This document shows positions 1 to 8,684 of a stretch of 53,373 nt of DNA, in pieces. The DNA is from a virus. The DNA is taken from the IMG/VR virus record IMGVR_UViG_3300041964_000194, positions 1 to 53,373 of that record. One strand, 5' to 3'. The notes beneath the pieces are model-generated. The model saw only the letters and a program-made list of their open reading frames with translations, did not search any database and was not told the DNA's origin. The position numbers were made by a program, and so were the translations under genes. Positions within the stretch are counted from its first letter, which is position 1; the number at the start of each line of letters is the position of its first letter.

Positions 1-165
1 ATGCTGCGAAAGCTTTCTCCCGACCAAATCACCACGCTGCTTGGCGTTGTCGCCGCCTTCAAAGTTTACGTCTTTGCTCAAGGCTGGATTGACGCCAATA
101 CAGATGCCCTTTTCAATGCGCTGCTGGCGATCGCCGCAGGCTACTACAGCAACAGGAAGGCATAG
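1..165 (+). CDS. Small hydrophobic protein, possible holin-like
   Basis: 54 codons from an ATG at the first base to TAG, so the true start could lie upstream of the window. Two hydrophobic stretches can be seen (around residues 12-27 and 37-48) with charged ends (MLRKLS at the N-terminus, NRKA at the C-terminus). This is the shape of a small holin or other membrane protein, but I recognise no family. Two bases separate its stop from the GTG of the next gene, and that gene overlaps the one after it, so the three form a tight cluster. A lysis role is inference from size, hydrophobicity and phage context only. Confidence 0.5.
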   Translation: MLRKLSPDQITTLLGVVAAFKVYVFAQGWIDANTDALFNALLAIAAGYYSNRKA

Positions 166-167
166 CC

Positions 168-506
168 GTGGAAAGCCTCTATCCCGTCCTGGCTGGCGTT
201 ATTGGCGCGATCGCATCCTGGAACCTATCGAGGATTCAGGAGCGGCAGAAGTCGAAAACCTTCGACCTTGAGTACGTGCGCTCGGTTGTAGCTGAGCAAA
301 TCAAGGATCTCCGCGACGAGCGCGATCGAAATCACGCCGAAATCGTCTCTCTTAGGGAACGCATGGCTGTGCTGGAAGCCGAGCACAAGCAAGCAGAAAG
401 AGCGCGAGCAGCGGTCATCGTCCGGTTGCAGCGTGAGAACGACGAGCTGCGCCAGCAAAATGTGAGCCTGCTCTCGGAAGTTGAAAAATTGAGGACGGCC
501 TCATGA
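168..506 (+). CDS. Membrane-anchored coiled-coil protein (112 aa)
   Basis: GTG start two bases after the preceding stop. An N-terminal hydrophobic segment (about residues 5-20, LYPVLAGVIGAIASW) is followed by a long charged heptad region rich in E, R, L and Q up to the C-terminus. This is a short anchored coiled coil, the layout of spanin-like or other small phage envelope proteins. No enzymatic motif is visible. It overlaps the next reading frame by ATGA (503-506), indicating translational coupling. Function unknown; an accessory lysis protein is possible. Confidence 0.6.
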   Translation: MESLYPVLAGVIGAIASWNLSRIQERQKSKTFDLEYVRSVVAEQIKDLRDERDRNHAEIVSLRERMAVLEAEHKQAERARAAVIVRLQRENDELRQQNVSLLSEVEKLRTAS

Positions 507-634
507 GCCGAGACTTGATAGCCCTTGAAGTTTGGATGCTGTTCAACCTGCCACTGTTCGCGCCGAAACTGCGACGGCAACGGCAGGTTGAGCACTTGGA
601 GTACTGCCTAAAATTGCAGGGACAAAAGTCGTAG
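503..634 (+). CDS. Small hypothetical protein (43 aa)
   Basis: Starts in an ATGA overlap with the upstream gene and ends at TAG 632-634, which is itself part of a GTAGGAACG leader motif. A hydrophobic N-terminal half (EVWMLFNLPLFAP) is followed by a basic Arg/Gln-rich tail. The coupled start and tight spacing support it as a real third member of the small cluster. No family recognised. Confidence 0.45.
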   Translation: MSRDLIALEVWMLFNLPLFAPKLRRQRQVEHLEYCLKLQGQKS

Positions 635-672
635 GAACGATTGCAGCGAACAAAACTATACTTTTGTCCGCT
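631..672 (+). promoter_or_regulatory. GTAGGAACG leader with hairpin, upstream of recombinase
   Basis: GTAGGAACG at 631-639 is followed by an inverted repeat with arms 645-655 and 662-672 (one mismatch in 11 pairs, loop CTATAC). One base later comes the ATG at 674. If the hairpin folds, AGGA lies an effective 9 nt from the start, a good Shine-Dalgarno distance. Confidence 0.5.
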
Positions 673-673
673 C

Positions 674-1504
674 ATGGATCAGCTTGCCAAGCTCGATGAT
701 GACGATCGCCTGATTGCGATGTGGCTGCATGGCCGTCCCGACTCAACCCAGAAAGAGTATGCGCGGGACGTGCAGAAGTTTCGATCGATCATCGGCAAAG
801 CTCTCAGGGCAACATCTCTAGAAGATTTGCAGCATTACCAGAATTATTTGCTGTTGCGCGACCTCAAGCCTGCCACGCTGAGGCGCAAGCTCAACACGAT
901 TAAATCGCTGTATTCGTTCGCCGCATCGCTGAATTACTTGCCCTTCAATATCGCTGCGGCGCTGCGTCTGCCCAAAGCAAAAGCAGTTTCTGCTCAGCGG
1001 TTTCTGCGGCCAGACGAGGTGAAGCGGTTAATTGCGGCAGCTCCACCAGGGAAGGCGCGATCGCTGCTGCTGTTTCTCTACGGCACCGGCGTCAGGATCA
1101 ACGAAGCCTGTACGCTGCGCTGGCGTAACTGCTGGCAGCGGCTCGACGGCAGCACCCAGGCCACGATTACAGGGAAGGGCGATAAGCAGCGTGTAATCCT
1201 GATCCCTCCGCAAGTTTGGGCAGAGGTTGCAGCTCTAGCACCCCACCCCCCACAGCCAGACGCACTTGTCTTCAACCTCGATCGCCGTCGCGCCTGGGAG
1301 CTGGTCAAAGCCGCTGCGATCGCCGCCAATCTGCCCAAGGTTTCGCCGCACTGGTTCCGCCACGCTCACGCCATCCACTCACTCAAGGGCGGTGCACCGA
1401 TTGAACTGGTACGAGACTCGCTTGGGCACAGCTCGATCGCGGTGACGAACTGCTATCTAGAAGCGGCTCCTGACGATGGCAGCAGCCGCTATTTGAATCT
1501 GTAG
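674..1504 (+). CDS. Tyrosine recombinase, XerC/D-like
   Basis: Site-specific recombinase of the lambda-integrase superfamily, about 276 residues, the length of XerC/XerD. An N-terminal SAM-like core-binding domain (about residues 15-100) precedes a catalytic domain carrying the Arg of GTGVRINEA, the Lys of GKGDKQR, the HxxR box HWFRHAHA, LGHSS and the nucleophile Tyr in NCYLEA. ATG 674 is preferred over the in-frame TTG at 641 because the family begins here and because the leader hairpin ends at 672. It is separate from the larger integrase at 41118, so this element encodes two tyrosine recombinases. This one could resolve multimers or act at a dif-like site. It is followed by HU. Confidence 0.85.
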   Translation: MDQLAKLDDDDRLIAMWLHGRPDSTQKEYARDVQKFRSIIGKALRATSLEDLQHYQNYLLLRDLKPATLRRKLNTIKSLYSFAASLNYLPFNIAAALRLPKAKAVSAQRFLRPDEVKRLIAAAPPGKARSLLLFLYGTGVRINEACTLRWRNCWQRLDGSTQATITGKGDKQRVILIPPQVWAEVAALAPHPPQPDALVFNLDRRRAWELVKAAAIAANLPKVSPHWFRHAHAIHSLKGGAPIELVRDSLGHSSIAVTNCYLEAAPDDGSSRYLNL

Positions 1505-1696
1505 CTACTGCTGGCTGCACTGGAAGATTGAGTAGGTAGTCGTAGGGTTCCGAGAGGCGTGGCAAGTGAAAAATCATAAAAACAGTAGTAATTATTGCTC
1601 AATTTATTCTTCAATTTTCCGATCGCGCCCTCTCTTTAGGCAGCAGTAGATCTACTGGGATACAATTCCTGACAGCGTTTCGAGGATTTAACCCTC

Positions 1697-1972
1697 ATGA
1701 ATAAAGGTGAACTGGTTGATAAAGTTGCAGAAACAGCAAATGTCACCAAGAAACAAGCTGACGTGATTGTCACCGCAGCGTTCGAGAGCATCACTGAAGC
1801 AGTGGCGGCTGGTGAGAAGGTAACACTGGTCGGGTTTGGGACATTTGAAGCACGCAAACGGCAAGCACGCGAAGGCCGTAATCCCAAAACCGGAGAGACG
1901 ATGCAAATTGCTGAATCTGTTGTGCCTGCCTTCAGTGCGGGCAAGCTGTTTAAGGATAAAGTCGCAGGTTAA
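1697..1972 (+). CDS. hup: HU-type nucleoid DNA-bending protein
   Basis: 91 residues, normal HU length. The family pattern is complete: an N-terminal helical dimerisation region beginning MNKGELVDKVAE, the GFGTFE turn, the DNA-embracing arm GRNPKTGE with its intercalating Pro, and a C-terminal FSAGKLFKDKV. HU homodimers bend DNA and assist site-specific recombination, replication and packaging. Here it lies between a tyrosine recombinase and the terminase genes, so it could serve as architectural cofactor for either. A GAGG sits at a suitable distance before the ATG, and a perfect intrinsic terminator follows. It may be phage-borne or host-derived; the sequence does not decide. Confidence 0.95.
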   Translation: MNKGELVDKVAETANVTKKQADVIVTAAFESITEAVAAGEKVTLVGFGTFEARKRQAREGRNPKTGETMQIAESVVPAFSAGKLFKDKVAG

Positions 1973-2011
1973 ATCAGCAAGTTAAGTTTGCCGTGTTTAC
2001 TCCCAGCTCCC

Positions 2012-2049
2012 GCCGCGATCGAATGTGATGAACTCGATCGCGGCTTTTT
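2012..2049 (+). terminator. Rho-independent terminator after HU
   Basis: Perfect 11-bp stem (2012-2022 with 2034-2044) enclosing an 11-nt loop, followed by TTTTT. Both arms contain CGATCG. It separates HU from the terminase operon. Confidence 0.85.
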
Positions 2050-2149
2050 GTTGCCTGTGAGAATGACAGCTAAGACAAATTGCTCCGTGTGTCCCCACGA
2101 CCAGCGCCCGCTGCCTCAACCCTGCGCGATCGCCCCTGTTTTTCACCCA

Positions 2150-2223
2150 TTGCAAAAACCGCAAAACCGCTCACTGTGGGAATTCCAGCAGTAGTGATGA
2201 AAATAAAACTTCGGTTTTTGCAA
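2150..2223 (+). promoter_or_regulatory. 12-bp inverted repeat before terminase small subunit
   Basis: TTGCAAAAACCG at 2150-2161 is repeated as CGGTTTTTGCAA at 2212-2223, ending one base before the GTG of the small terminase. The 50-bp spacer is too long for a simple hairpin; it looks like a pair of protein-binding sites. An operator or a packaging-initiation (pac/cos) element are both possible. Confidence 0.45.
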
Positions 2224-2224
2224 C

Positions 2225-2692
2225 GTGCCCAAGCAAATCGACTGGGAAGAAATTCGCAAGTATTGGCAGACCACCGGCGCATCTTCGCAGGCGATCGCGG
2301 ACCACTTCGGCGTTAGCAAACGAGCGGTTGACGATCGCCTGCCGCAGTGGAGATCGACTGAGAAAAGCCCGAAGGTTGTGACGCTCCAGGCCAGGTCGGA
2401 ATCGCGGCAGCCAACAACGCATCCGCCGATTCGCCGCCGCATTCCCAAAGGGCAAATAGACAAGCTCGAAATTCTTGAGGACGCGATCGCCCAGCTATCG
2501 GCGACGCTCAGCGGTGATGTTGACCCCAGGTCAATGGGCAGCATCGCAGGCGGCCTAATCAAGCTGATGGAATATCACGACAAAAAGCAGCCGCTGACAG
2601 CAGCAGAAGTTGTGGATCTGGCGATCGAGGTGGGAGTTACCCCGCAGCAGTTTGTCGATGAATTGAAGGCAGCATGGCAACAGCGAGCCTGA
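2225..2692 (+). CDS. terS: Putative terminase small subunit
   Basis: 155 residues starting at GTG. An N-terminal helix-turn-helix is visible (residues about 5-40: WEEIRKYWQTTG, SQAIADHFGVSKRAVDDRL), followed by a linker and a helical C-terminal half. TerS recognises the packaging site and recruits the large subunit. It overlaps the terL start by 19 bp, the usual arrangement. The HTH plus position immediately before a clear TerL is the basis; the C-terminus matches nothing I can name. Confidence 0.75.
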   Translation: MPKQIDWEEIRKYWQTTGASSQAIADHFGVSKRAVDDRLPQWRSTEKSPKVVTLQARSESRQPTTHPPIRRRIPKGQIDKLEILEDAIAQLSATLSGDVDPRSMGSIAGGLIKLMEYHDKKQPLTAAEVVDLAIEVGVTPQQFVDELKAAWQQRA

Positions 2693-4155
2693 AGCAGCAG
2701 TATCTCGCCGCGCTGGAAGCCGAGTTCTGTGAGCCGCAAGCAGAAGCTGAAACCAAGCCGCTCCTCACCTTCCGCGAATTTGTCGATCGCGTTTACCCGA
2801 AATATCAGTGGTATCGCCACAACGTTGTCCTGGGTAATGCTTTGCAGCGCGTGGCAGATGGCGAGCTAAAGCGGCTGATGGTGTTCATGCCGCCACGCGG
2901 CGGCAAGTCGCTGCTAACTTCCAAACTGTTTCCGGCCTACTACCTCTATCGCCACCCCGATCGCTTCGTTGGCTTGAATGCCTACAGTGCTGAGCTGGCT
3001 TACACCTTCAGCCGTGCTAGTCGCGAAGCCTTTCTACAGAATGGTGGCACGCTCAAGGGCGATGCAGCAGCAGTAAAGCATTGGGAGACTGAGCAGGGCG
3101 GTGGCTGCTGGGCGGCAGGTGTGGGCGGCTCAATCACCGGAAAGGGCTACTCGCTCGGACTGATTGATGATCCACTGAAGAACGCTGAGGAAGCCTTCAG
3201 CGACAAGATTCGCGCCAAGCAAAAGGAGTGGTATGAATCCACCTTCTACACTCGCGCTGAGCCAGACGGGGCGATCGTCGTGGTGCAGACCCGTTGGCAT
3301 CAAGACGACCTCAGCGGCTGGCTGCTGAGTGAGGAGGCCGGCAGCGACCAGCCGGAGGGTTGGCACATCGTCAACTTCGAGGCCATCAAGGAAGAGACGC
3401 TGCCCGACTTCCCCAAAACCTGCACGGTCGAACCGGACTGGCGATCGCCTGGTGAGGCACTGTGCCCGGAGCGCTTCACACTCAAGCGGCTGCTGCAAAT
3501 CATGCGCAAGGTCGGGACGCTGTTCTGGTCAGCCATGTACCAGCAGCGCCCATCTCCGGCTGAGGGTGACTACTTCAAGCGCAGTTGGTGGAAGTTCTAC
3601 CCGTTAGCTCCAGCGCAGTTCGATCGCGTTATTCTCAGCGCCGATTGCACCTTCAAAGAATCGAAAAAATCTGACTTTGTTGTCCTGCAAATTTGGGGAC
3701 AAAAAGGCGGTGAATTCTGGCTGCTAGACCAGGTGCGCGGGCGGATGGATATCAACGCCACCATCACTGCGATTCGCGCTTTGTGCGCCAAATGGCCGCA
3801 GGCGACAGCGAAATTAGTTGAAGACAAAGCCAACGGCTCAGCAGGTCATCGACCTGCTCAAACGCGAGATCTCAGGGCTGCTTCCCATCGAGCCAGAGGC
3901 GGCAAGCTGGTTCGTGCTGTGGCGATCGCCCCTTACGTTGAGGCGGGAAACGTCTATATTCCCGATCCGGCGATCGCGGCCTGGGTAAACGACTACATCG
4001 AAGAGTTCGCGGTCTTTCCGAATGGCGTGAATGACGACCAGGTAGACGCCACCTCGCAGGCGCTCAACTGGCTGAAACAGAATCCGCCGCCCTGTACCCG
4101 CCCGTCGCTACACTCCCACATCAAGCCGGAACTGGTAGGAACGCTGACGGCGTAA
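2674..4155 (+). CDS. terL: Terminase large subunit
   Basis: 493 residues: an N-terminal ATPase and a C-terminal RNase H-fold nuclease, the motor and headful/cos nuclease that packages DNA into procapsids. Walker A is MPPRGGKS (about residue 75), Walker B is LGLIDD, and the nuclease acidic clusters are SADCTFKE, LVEDKANG and GVNDDQVDA. Between 3844 and 3901 the frame slips: the other frame gives VIDLLKREISGLLPIEPE, which fits exactly between EDKANGSA and GGKLVR. So there is one extra base near 3844 and one missing near 3900. The C-terminus overlaps the leader motif of the portal gene. Confidence 0.93.
   Translation: MATASLKQQYLAALEAEFCEPQAEAETKPLLTFREFVDRVYPKYQWYRHNVVLGNALQRVADGELKRLMVFMPPRGGKSLLTSKLFPAYYLYRHPDRFVGLNAYSAELAYTFSRASREAFLQNGGTLKGDAAAVKHWETEQGGGCWAAGVGGSITGKGYSLGLIDDPLKNAEEAFSDKIRAKQKEWYESTFYTRAEPDGAIVVVQTRWHQDDLSGWLLSEEAGSDQPEGWHIVNFEAIKEETLPDFPKTCTVEPDWRSPGEALCPERFTLKRLLQIMRKVGTLFWSAMYQQRPSPAEGDYFKRSWWKFYPLAPAQFDRVILSADCTFKESKKSDFVVLQIWGQKGGEFWLLDQVRGRMDINATITAIRALCAKWPQATAKLVEDKANGSAGHRPAQTRDLRAASHRARGGKLVRAVAIAPYVEAGNVYIPDPAIAAWVNDYIEEFAVFPNGVNDDQVDATSQALNWLKQNPPPCTRPSLHSHIKPELVGTLTA
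4135..4143 (+). promoter_or_regulatory. GTAGGAACG motif upstream of portal gene
   Basis: Located inside the last codons of terL, 34 nt after which the portal GTG (4177) begins. No convincing hairpin is visible in the spacer here. Confidence 0.35.
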
Positions 4156-4176
4156 GCTTTCCAGACGGCGATCGCA

Positions 4177-5632
4177 GTGAAAACCGCTCAAACTCTTAGC
4201 CTGAAATCGATTCAAGAAAACCAGCGGTACTACGACGGGGAATTTTGGTCTTCTTGGATTGGTCCCAGAATTCCAGATAATGAACCCGGCGCGGCTGACC
4301 TGATGGCCGAGGTGAAACGGATCTTCCAGTCGGTAAACATGGTGCGCGAGTGTGTCGATCGCCATGTTGCAGCACTCATCGGCAGATTCCCCGTCTGGTA
4401 TTTGAAGGACAAAAGCGGAGAGCGGATTGAAGCAAGTGAGGCGGAGAAACTGCTTCAACGCTGGCTCGATGCCGTGCAGCAACGATCGGCATCGGGAGCA
4501 ACTGAGCAAGGGCGATCCATTTTTGAGTCTGTCACTAACCTGGCTATCAACGGAGAAGGGGCACTTCGGCTGTGGCAGCCCGCTCGATTTGAGAGCGCCT
4601 CAGACCCGATCGAGCGCATCCACCTGCACGCTGTCAAACCTGGCTCGCTGGAAGTTGAGCGCGGCGATGATGGGTTCATTGACGAACTGCGCTACCGCTA
4701 CGGCCAAAACAAAACTGAGGTTGAGCGGCTGGAAGACAACGGCGATCTAACGATCGAAAGCGATGACCTGGAAGAGCCGCTGACGCTTCCCACAGGCGGA
4801 CGCTGGACGATTTCGCAGATGCGCTCGCCCTCACTGCTGACGCCACAAATTAAGCAGAACCAGGATGCGGTCAACCACAGCTTGACCATGATGCTTCGCA
4901 ATCAGGAGCAGGCTGGGTTTCTCGATCGAATCTTCCTCAATGCCCAGCCTCCTGGCGAGTGGGTGGACGATGCCACGGCTCCAGGCGGCCAGCGCTTCGT
5001 GCCCAACGGCAAGGGTCTGGAGAAGGGCGCTGGTATCGACAACTTCCTGTTCGGAGTCCCCACCGGCGACCCAGCAGAACCCCACGTACACGACTCCGAG
5101 CGTGGTGACGAATCAGCCGATCGCGCCTGATGGGTTTCTCAAGTCGATCGCCGCCTACCGCGAATTCATCTATCACAGCTTCGGTCAAGGTCATCTACTT
5201 GCCAGCGCCGATGGCAACATCAACGGTGTCTCTAGAATCCAGCTACGTCAGGATTTCGAGATGAAACTGACGCGGCAGAAAACGACGATCGAAGCGGCGA
5301 TCGCCAACATCCTCAACGTGGTCCTGCGGATTCTGGGCTACGAGGAGCTTGAGGCAGTGGTGCAGCTCCGAATCACCACTGGCAAGCTGTCACCTGAAGA
5401 GCGGCAGATGATTATCACCGAGTTCGATAAGGGACTGCTGTCAAAGGCCACGGCGATCGCGCTTTTAGGAAGTGTCGAGGATGTCGATAGCGAACTCGCA
5501 CTCATCAGAGAGGAGGCCACAGAGGAGATGCGATCGCGCTCCAGCGACGACGACGACGATCCGCCAGTGCCAAACAACGAACCAACACCGCCAAACAACG
5601 AACCAACCGACGAGGAGCCAGATGAAGCCTAA
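4177..5632 (+). CDS. Portal protein (frameshifted reading)
   Basis: About 484 residues when two frames are joined near 5072, where one extra base separates GVPTGDP from QNPTYTTPSVV. The portal is the dodecameric ring at the unique vertex through which DNA enters and leaves. Start is GTG 4177 (MKTAQTLSLKSIQEN). The N-terminal half has the portal pattern VNMVRECVDRHVAALIGRFPVW, and the C-terminal half includes SRIQLRQDFEMKL and an acidic D/E/P-rich tail (DDDDD, NNEPTPPNNEP). Position directly after terL and before scaffold and capsid fits. Whether the frameshift is biological or an error is open. Confidence 0.8.
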
Positions 5633-5810
5633 ACCACAAATCTCGGAGAACTTTCAGCCGCAGCGTAATTTCCAGATTCCTGGTGCGTCGGTGATTGTGC
5701 AAAGTGAAGATGACCCGATGGCGATCGAGCAACTGCTGGCGATCGTCTTTTCGATGGCTGGCTCAAATCCTGAGTGCAAAGTACATTTCTACATCAAGGT
5801 CGAAGGGTGA
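5622..5810 (+). CDS. Small hypothetical protein (62 aa)
   Basis: ATG lies inside the last codons of the portal gene in another frame (GATGAAGCCTAA), a coupled start. The product is soluble with a mixed sequence (ending VHFYIKVEG) and no recognised domain. Small genes between portal and scaffold are common in siphoviruses. Function unknown. Confidence 0.5.
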   Translation: MKPKPQISENFQPQRNFQIPGASVIVQSEDDPMAIEQLLAIVFSMAGSNPECKVHFYIKVEG

Positions 5811-5829
5811 ATCCCCCTGACTGCGCACG

Positions 5830-5868
5830 GTGGGAACGCTGCCGAAGAACTGACGGCACAACTCCCAC
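5830..5868 (+). promoter_or_regulatory. GTGGGAACG leader with nested hairpins, upstream of scaffold gene
   Basis: Variant of the leader motif at 5830-5838. An inner stem TGCCG/CGGCA (5840-5844, 5854-5858) is enclosed by GTGGGA/TCCCAC (5830-5835, 5863-5868) directly before ATG 5869. The outer stem would mask the GGGA, so this copy could be a translational switch. Confidence 0.5.
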
Positions 5869-6538
5869 ATGGAATTCAAAGAGGCTCTGGCAGCCCTTGA
5901 GAAACTAGAAGGCGGCGCGGCTCTGGCAGCCGTTTTCTCCTCCCACGTCAACAAGCTTGACGAGAAGATTTACACCACCATCGGCGAATCACGGACCAAG
6001 GGCGCGAAGGCATCAAGCCTTGAAGCCACCGTGCTGGCGATCGCCAAGTCGCTGGGCATTGAGGGCGATGTCGATACCGTACTGACTGGCCTGGAGCCGA
6101 AGGTAACGGCGATCGCCTCTGACCTCAAGGCTGCTCAAACCAAGCTGACCGAGACCGAAACCCGCGCCACGACCGCAGAAACGAAGGTGCAGGGTTTCGA
6201 GCGCAAAGGCAAGTTTGCAGACATTGCCAGCCAAAGCCGGTGCATCAGCAGCCGTGCTCGAAACGCTGTTTGGCGACAAGCTCGACCAGCTCGCGATCGA
6301 TGGCGAGACGGTCAAGTTTGGCGACAAGCTGCTGCGTGAGCATGTCGAAGCCGACGCCACGCTGAAAGATTTTCTCCCTTCGCTGTTTCCCTCCACCGAA
6401 CAGCCTCAGTCGAAACCCGCGCCGAAGCTGCCCAGCAGCCCGCCAAGCAGTGGGAACACCAGCAAAGACCCAGTTGGCGCTTATCTCAAGCGCACCTACA
6501 CCGGACGCAAGGCGTTCGAGAAACCGCAGGCGCAATAA
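5869..6538 (+). CDS. Putative capsid scaffold protein (frameshifted reading)
   Basis: About 223 residues when frames are joined near 6233, where one extra C separates KFADIAS from KAGASAAVLETLFGDKL. An N-terminal helical part with a predicted coiled coil (DLKAAQTKLTETETRATTAETKVQ) precedes a Pro/Ser-rich hinge (PAPKLPSSPPSSG) and a basic tail (LKRTYTGRKAFEK). An acidic helical rod with a short basic C-terminus immediately before the capsid genes is the layout of phage scaffolds. No protease motif is seen. Confidence 0.6.
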
Positions 6539-6592
6539 CTTCTGCTCGCGATCGATCGACTGAGCACTCACCCCTAATCCCTCCAAAACAAG

Positions 6593-7231
6593 ATGGCTCA
6601 AGTAACTTGGACTAGTTCAGCCTTTGCGCTACCCGGCTTTGCAGCAGAAGAACTGACTCCCGCAAAGCTGATTCCGGGTGGCGCTCGGCTCGATGTCGCT
6701 CAGTTTAATGCTGAGGACGCAATGACGATCGTGCTGGCTGCCGGTGCAGTCACAGCAGGCAACAACAAAACGCTGAACCTTACCGCACCACTACAGCACA
6801 GCATTCCAGCAGGCTTCATTCTCGACTTCGGCGCGGGTGAGTTTTGCAACCTGGTGAATGGTGCAACCAAAGGCACTAGCGCAATCACAGGCGTCACAGT
6901 GGCTGCTGACCTTGAAGGCGGCGAATCAGCTACGTTTCGCGGTGTTTCTCCTCGCAAGCCGATCGCCGCTGGCCTGTTGGTCGGTCGCACCTTCACCGAG
7001 CGCGATGCTGGCACTGGCTACGGCGTAGCCTCAGTTGCCGCTGGCTCAGTCGATGACGAGATTTTTCTGACTGCCTTCGGCGTGATGGACGCCAACATCA
7101 ACGCTGATGTAACGCTGTTGCGGCATCAAACGCTGATCTACGAAGACAAGCTACCCAACTGGGCAAGCCTCAGCGCCGATGCCAAGTTTGCGATTCGATC
7201 GCGCTACCACTGCATTCAATCGGCTGGCTAA
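6593..7231 (+). CDS. Putative head decoration protein
   Basis: 212 residues, beta-rich with many Ala, Gly and Thr, directly upstream of the major capsid protein. Phages of this gene order carry a decoration or capsid-stabilising protein here. Segments such as NNKTLNLTAPLQHSIPAG and IAAGLLVGRTFTERDAGTGYG resemble small beta-barrel cement proteins, but this is a resemblance by composition and place only. The reading frame is intact. Confidence 0.55.
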   Translation: MAQVTWTSSAFALPGFAAEELTPAKLIPGGARLDVAQFNAEDAMTIVLAAGAVTAGNNKTLNLTAPLQHSIPAGFILDFGAGEFCNLVNGATKGTSAITGVTVAADLEGGESATFRGVSPRKPIAAGLLVGRTFTERDAGTGYGVASVAAGSVDDEIFLTAFGVMDANINADVTLLRHQTLIYEDKLPNWASLSADAKFAIRSRYHCIQSAG

Positions 7232-7269
7232 TTCCTTAACGCTCTAGAACAACTCCACACTCTTTCACC

Positions 7270-8454
7270 ATGCAGAAGACTTTTCTCCAGTTTTATCGAG
7301 AGCTTCAGGAAGACGGCCACTTTGCGCGGCTAGCCCTCGATCCCAATGCTCAGTTTGGCTCGGAAGACCAGCCAATGCTGGGCGCGTCCATCCTGCCTGA
7401 ACAGTTTGTTACCGAAAACGCTTACGAAGAAACGCAAGTGCGCTATCGCACTCAGCCCGCCCTGGACGGCGCGCGCTACAGCCCTGCTCAGATGCAAAAA
7501 TCTGGGCACCTAGTTGGTTCGGTGAAAGTCGAACTCGGCAACACCGATACCGCTGACCAGCTCACCGGAGCTGACCACGATGGCCTAGTGAAGCTGCTGA
7601 TGCGCGGTGGTGACGAGCAGGCGATCGCTCAAGCCCTCATGTGGACAGACAAATCACTTATCCGTCCACACACCATCAAAAACGAAATTCAGCGCTGGCA
7701 GGCGATCATTCTTGGCGACGTGAAGCGACGTGGCTCAGACGGATATCAGGAAGACGTGTCGTTCTACGCTCCGAACGGCCATCGCCCAGTTGTTTCTAGC
7801 GGCACGATCGCTGCACCGCAAGGTTGGTATAACGACAGTTACGACCCGCTTGCAGACATTGCACTGGGTGTAGAGACGCTCGAAGATTTGGGCTACTCTG
7901 TGGCTGGAATGTTCTCGTCTGGCAAGCTTACCAGCGTCCTCAAGCGTAACGGGGAAGTTGCCAAGCGCAACAGCCGCGTCGTGATTAACGCCGGTGGCAC
8001 GATCGCCAGCACCTCTGCGCGCATTACCGACGCTCAATTGCGCGCCATTCTCGAAGAAGAAGAATTTCCCGCTATCACCAAATACAACGGTGGCTATGAG
8101 TCCCCGAACGGCTTCAAGCGCTTTATTGATGTCGCCCCCAACGCCGATCGCGACTACTTCGTGATTGTTGGCCGCACCGAACGGCAGTGGGATATGGCGA
8201 CCAGCTATGCAGGTGCCGTTGATGCTGATTTGGGTGATTTTGCTGACGGTGCGATCGTGCTGGGCAGCACGCTGGGCTACTACGCAGTAGGCCGCAACGT
8301 TGGTCAAGCTGCTCCTGGACGAACTGTATTTACTGAGCCGCAAGAGCGCAAGCCTGCTGGCATGTATGGCGAATCCTACCAGACTGGCTTCCCTGTGATT
8401 ACTGAACCACAGGCAATCTACGTGATTCAGGTCATGCGCCCGACTGCTAGCTAG
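7270..8454 (+). CDS. Major capsid protein
   Basis: 394 residues, intact. It forms the icosahedral shell. The length, the order scaffold-decoration-MCP, and the mixed alpha/beta sequence with a long internal loop region (DGARYSPAQMQKSG) support the call. The C-terminal segment ends AIYVIQVMRPTAS, as in capsid proteins of the gpE/GpE-like type (inference). It is preceded by a 38-nt intergenic gap without the GTAGGAACG leader and followed nine bases later by a small gene with GGAGG. Confidence 0.75.
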   Translation: MQKTFLQFYRELQEDGHFARLALDPNAQFGSEDQPMLGASILPEQFVTENAYEETQVRYRTQPALDGARYSPAQMQKSGHLVGSVKVELGNTDTADQLTGADHDGLVKLLMRGGDEQAIAQALMWTDKSLIRPHTIKNEIQRWQAIILGDVKRRGSDGYQEDVSFYAPNGHRPVVSSGTIAAPQGWYNDSYDPLADIALGVETLEDLGYSVAGMFSSGKLTSVLKRNGEVAKRNSRVVINAGGTIASTSARITDAQLRAILEEEEFPAITKYNGGYESPNGFKRFIDVAPNADRDYFVIVGRTERQWDMATSYAGAVDADLGDFADGAIVLGSTLGYYAVGRNVGQAAPGRTVFTEPQERKPAGMYGESYQTGFPVITEPQAIYVIQVMRPTAS

Positions 8455-8462
8455 GAGGGTTA

Positions 8463-8684
8463 ATGATGCAAGTCAATTTGACTGAAGACCAGTCCTGGCG
8501 CGGCGTGCTCTACCCAGCAGGCGATCGCGAGGTTCCTGATGAACTAGCGATCGCTCTGGGACTGATGGCACTGCCGACCGTCCCAGCAGCGCCGCCAGAA
8601 GTCACCGTTACCAGCAGCGATCCGGTTGCTGACTTTGCAAAAGTCCAGCAGCCGTCGAAAGCCACACGGCGCAAGGGGGCTTAA
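8463..8684 (+). CDS. Small head-associated protein (73 aa)
   Basis: Strong GGAGG five bases before the ATG pair (8463 and 8466 are both in frame). The sequence begins with a compact beta-like part (SWRGVLYPAGDREVPDELAIALGL) and ends in a flexible basic tail (ATRRKGA). The pattern of a short domain containing YPAG and VPD after the capsid gene is seen in head-tail joining cassettes. Its TAA overlaps the next ATG (TAATG, 8682-8686). Confidence 0.55.
   Translation: MMQVNLTEDQSWRGVLYPAGDREVPDELAIALGLMALPTVPAAPPEVTVTSSDPVADFAKVQQPSKATRRKGA

Noticed and set aside
1-634. The three small genes as a complete holin-spanin lysis cassette.
   Set aside because: Topology is compatible, but no lipobox, no endolysin next to them and no family match; kept as hypothetical proteins.
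7735-8343. A 202-codon open frame on the minus strand inside the major capsid gene.
   Set aside because: It mirrors the codon bias of the capsid gene on the other strand, has no ribosome site and no recognisable motif; a shadow frame.
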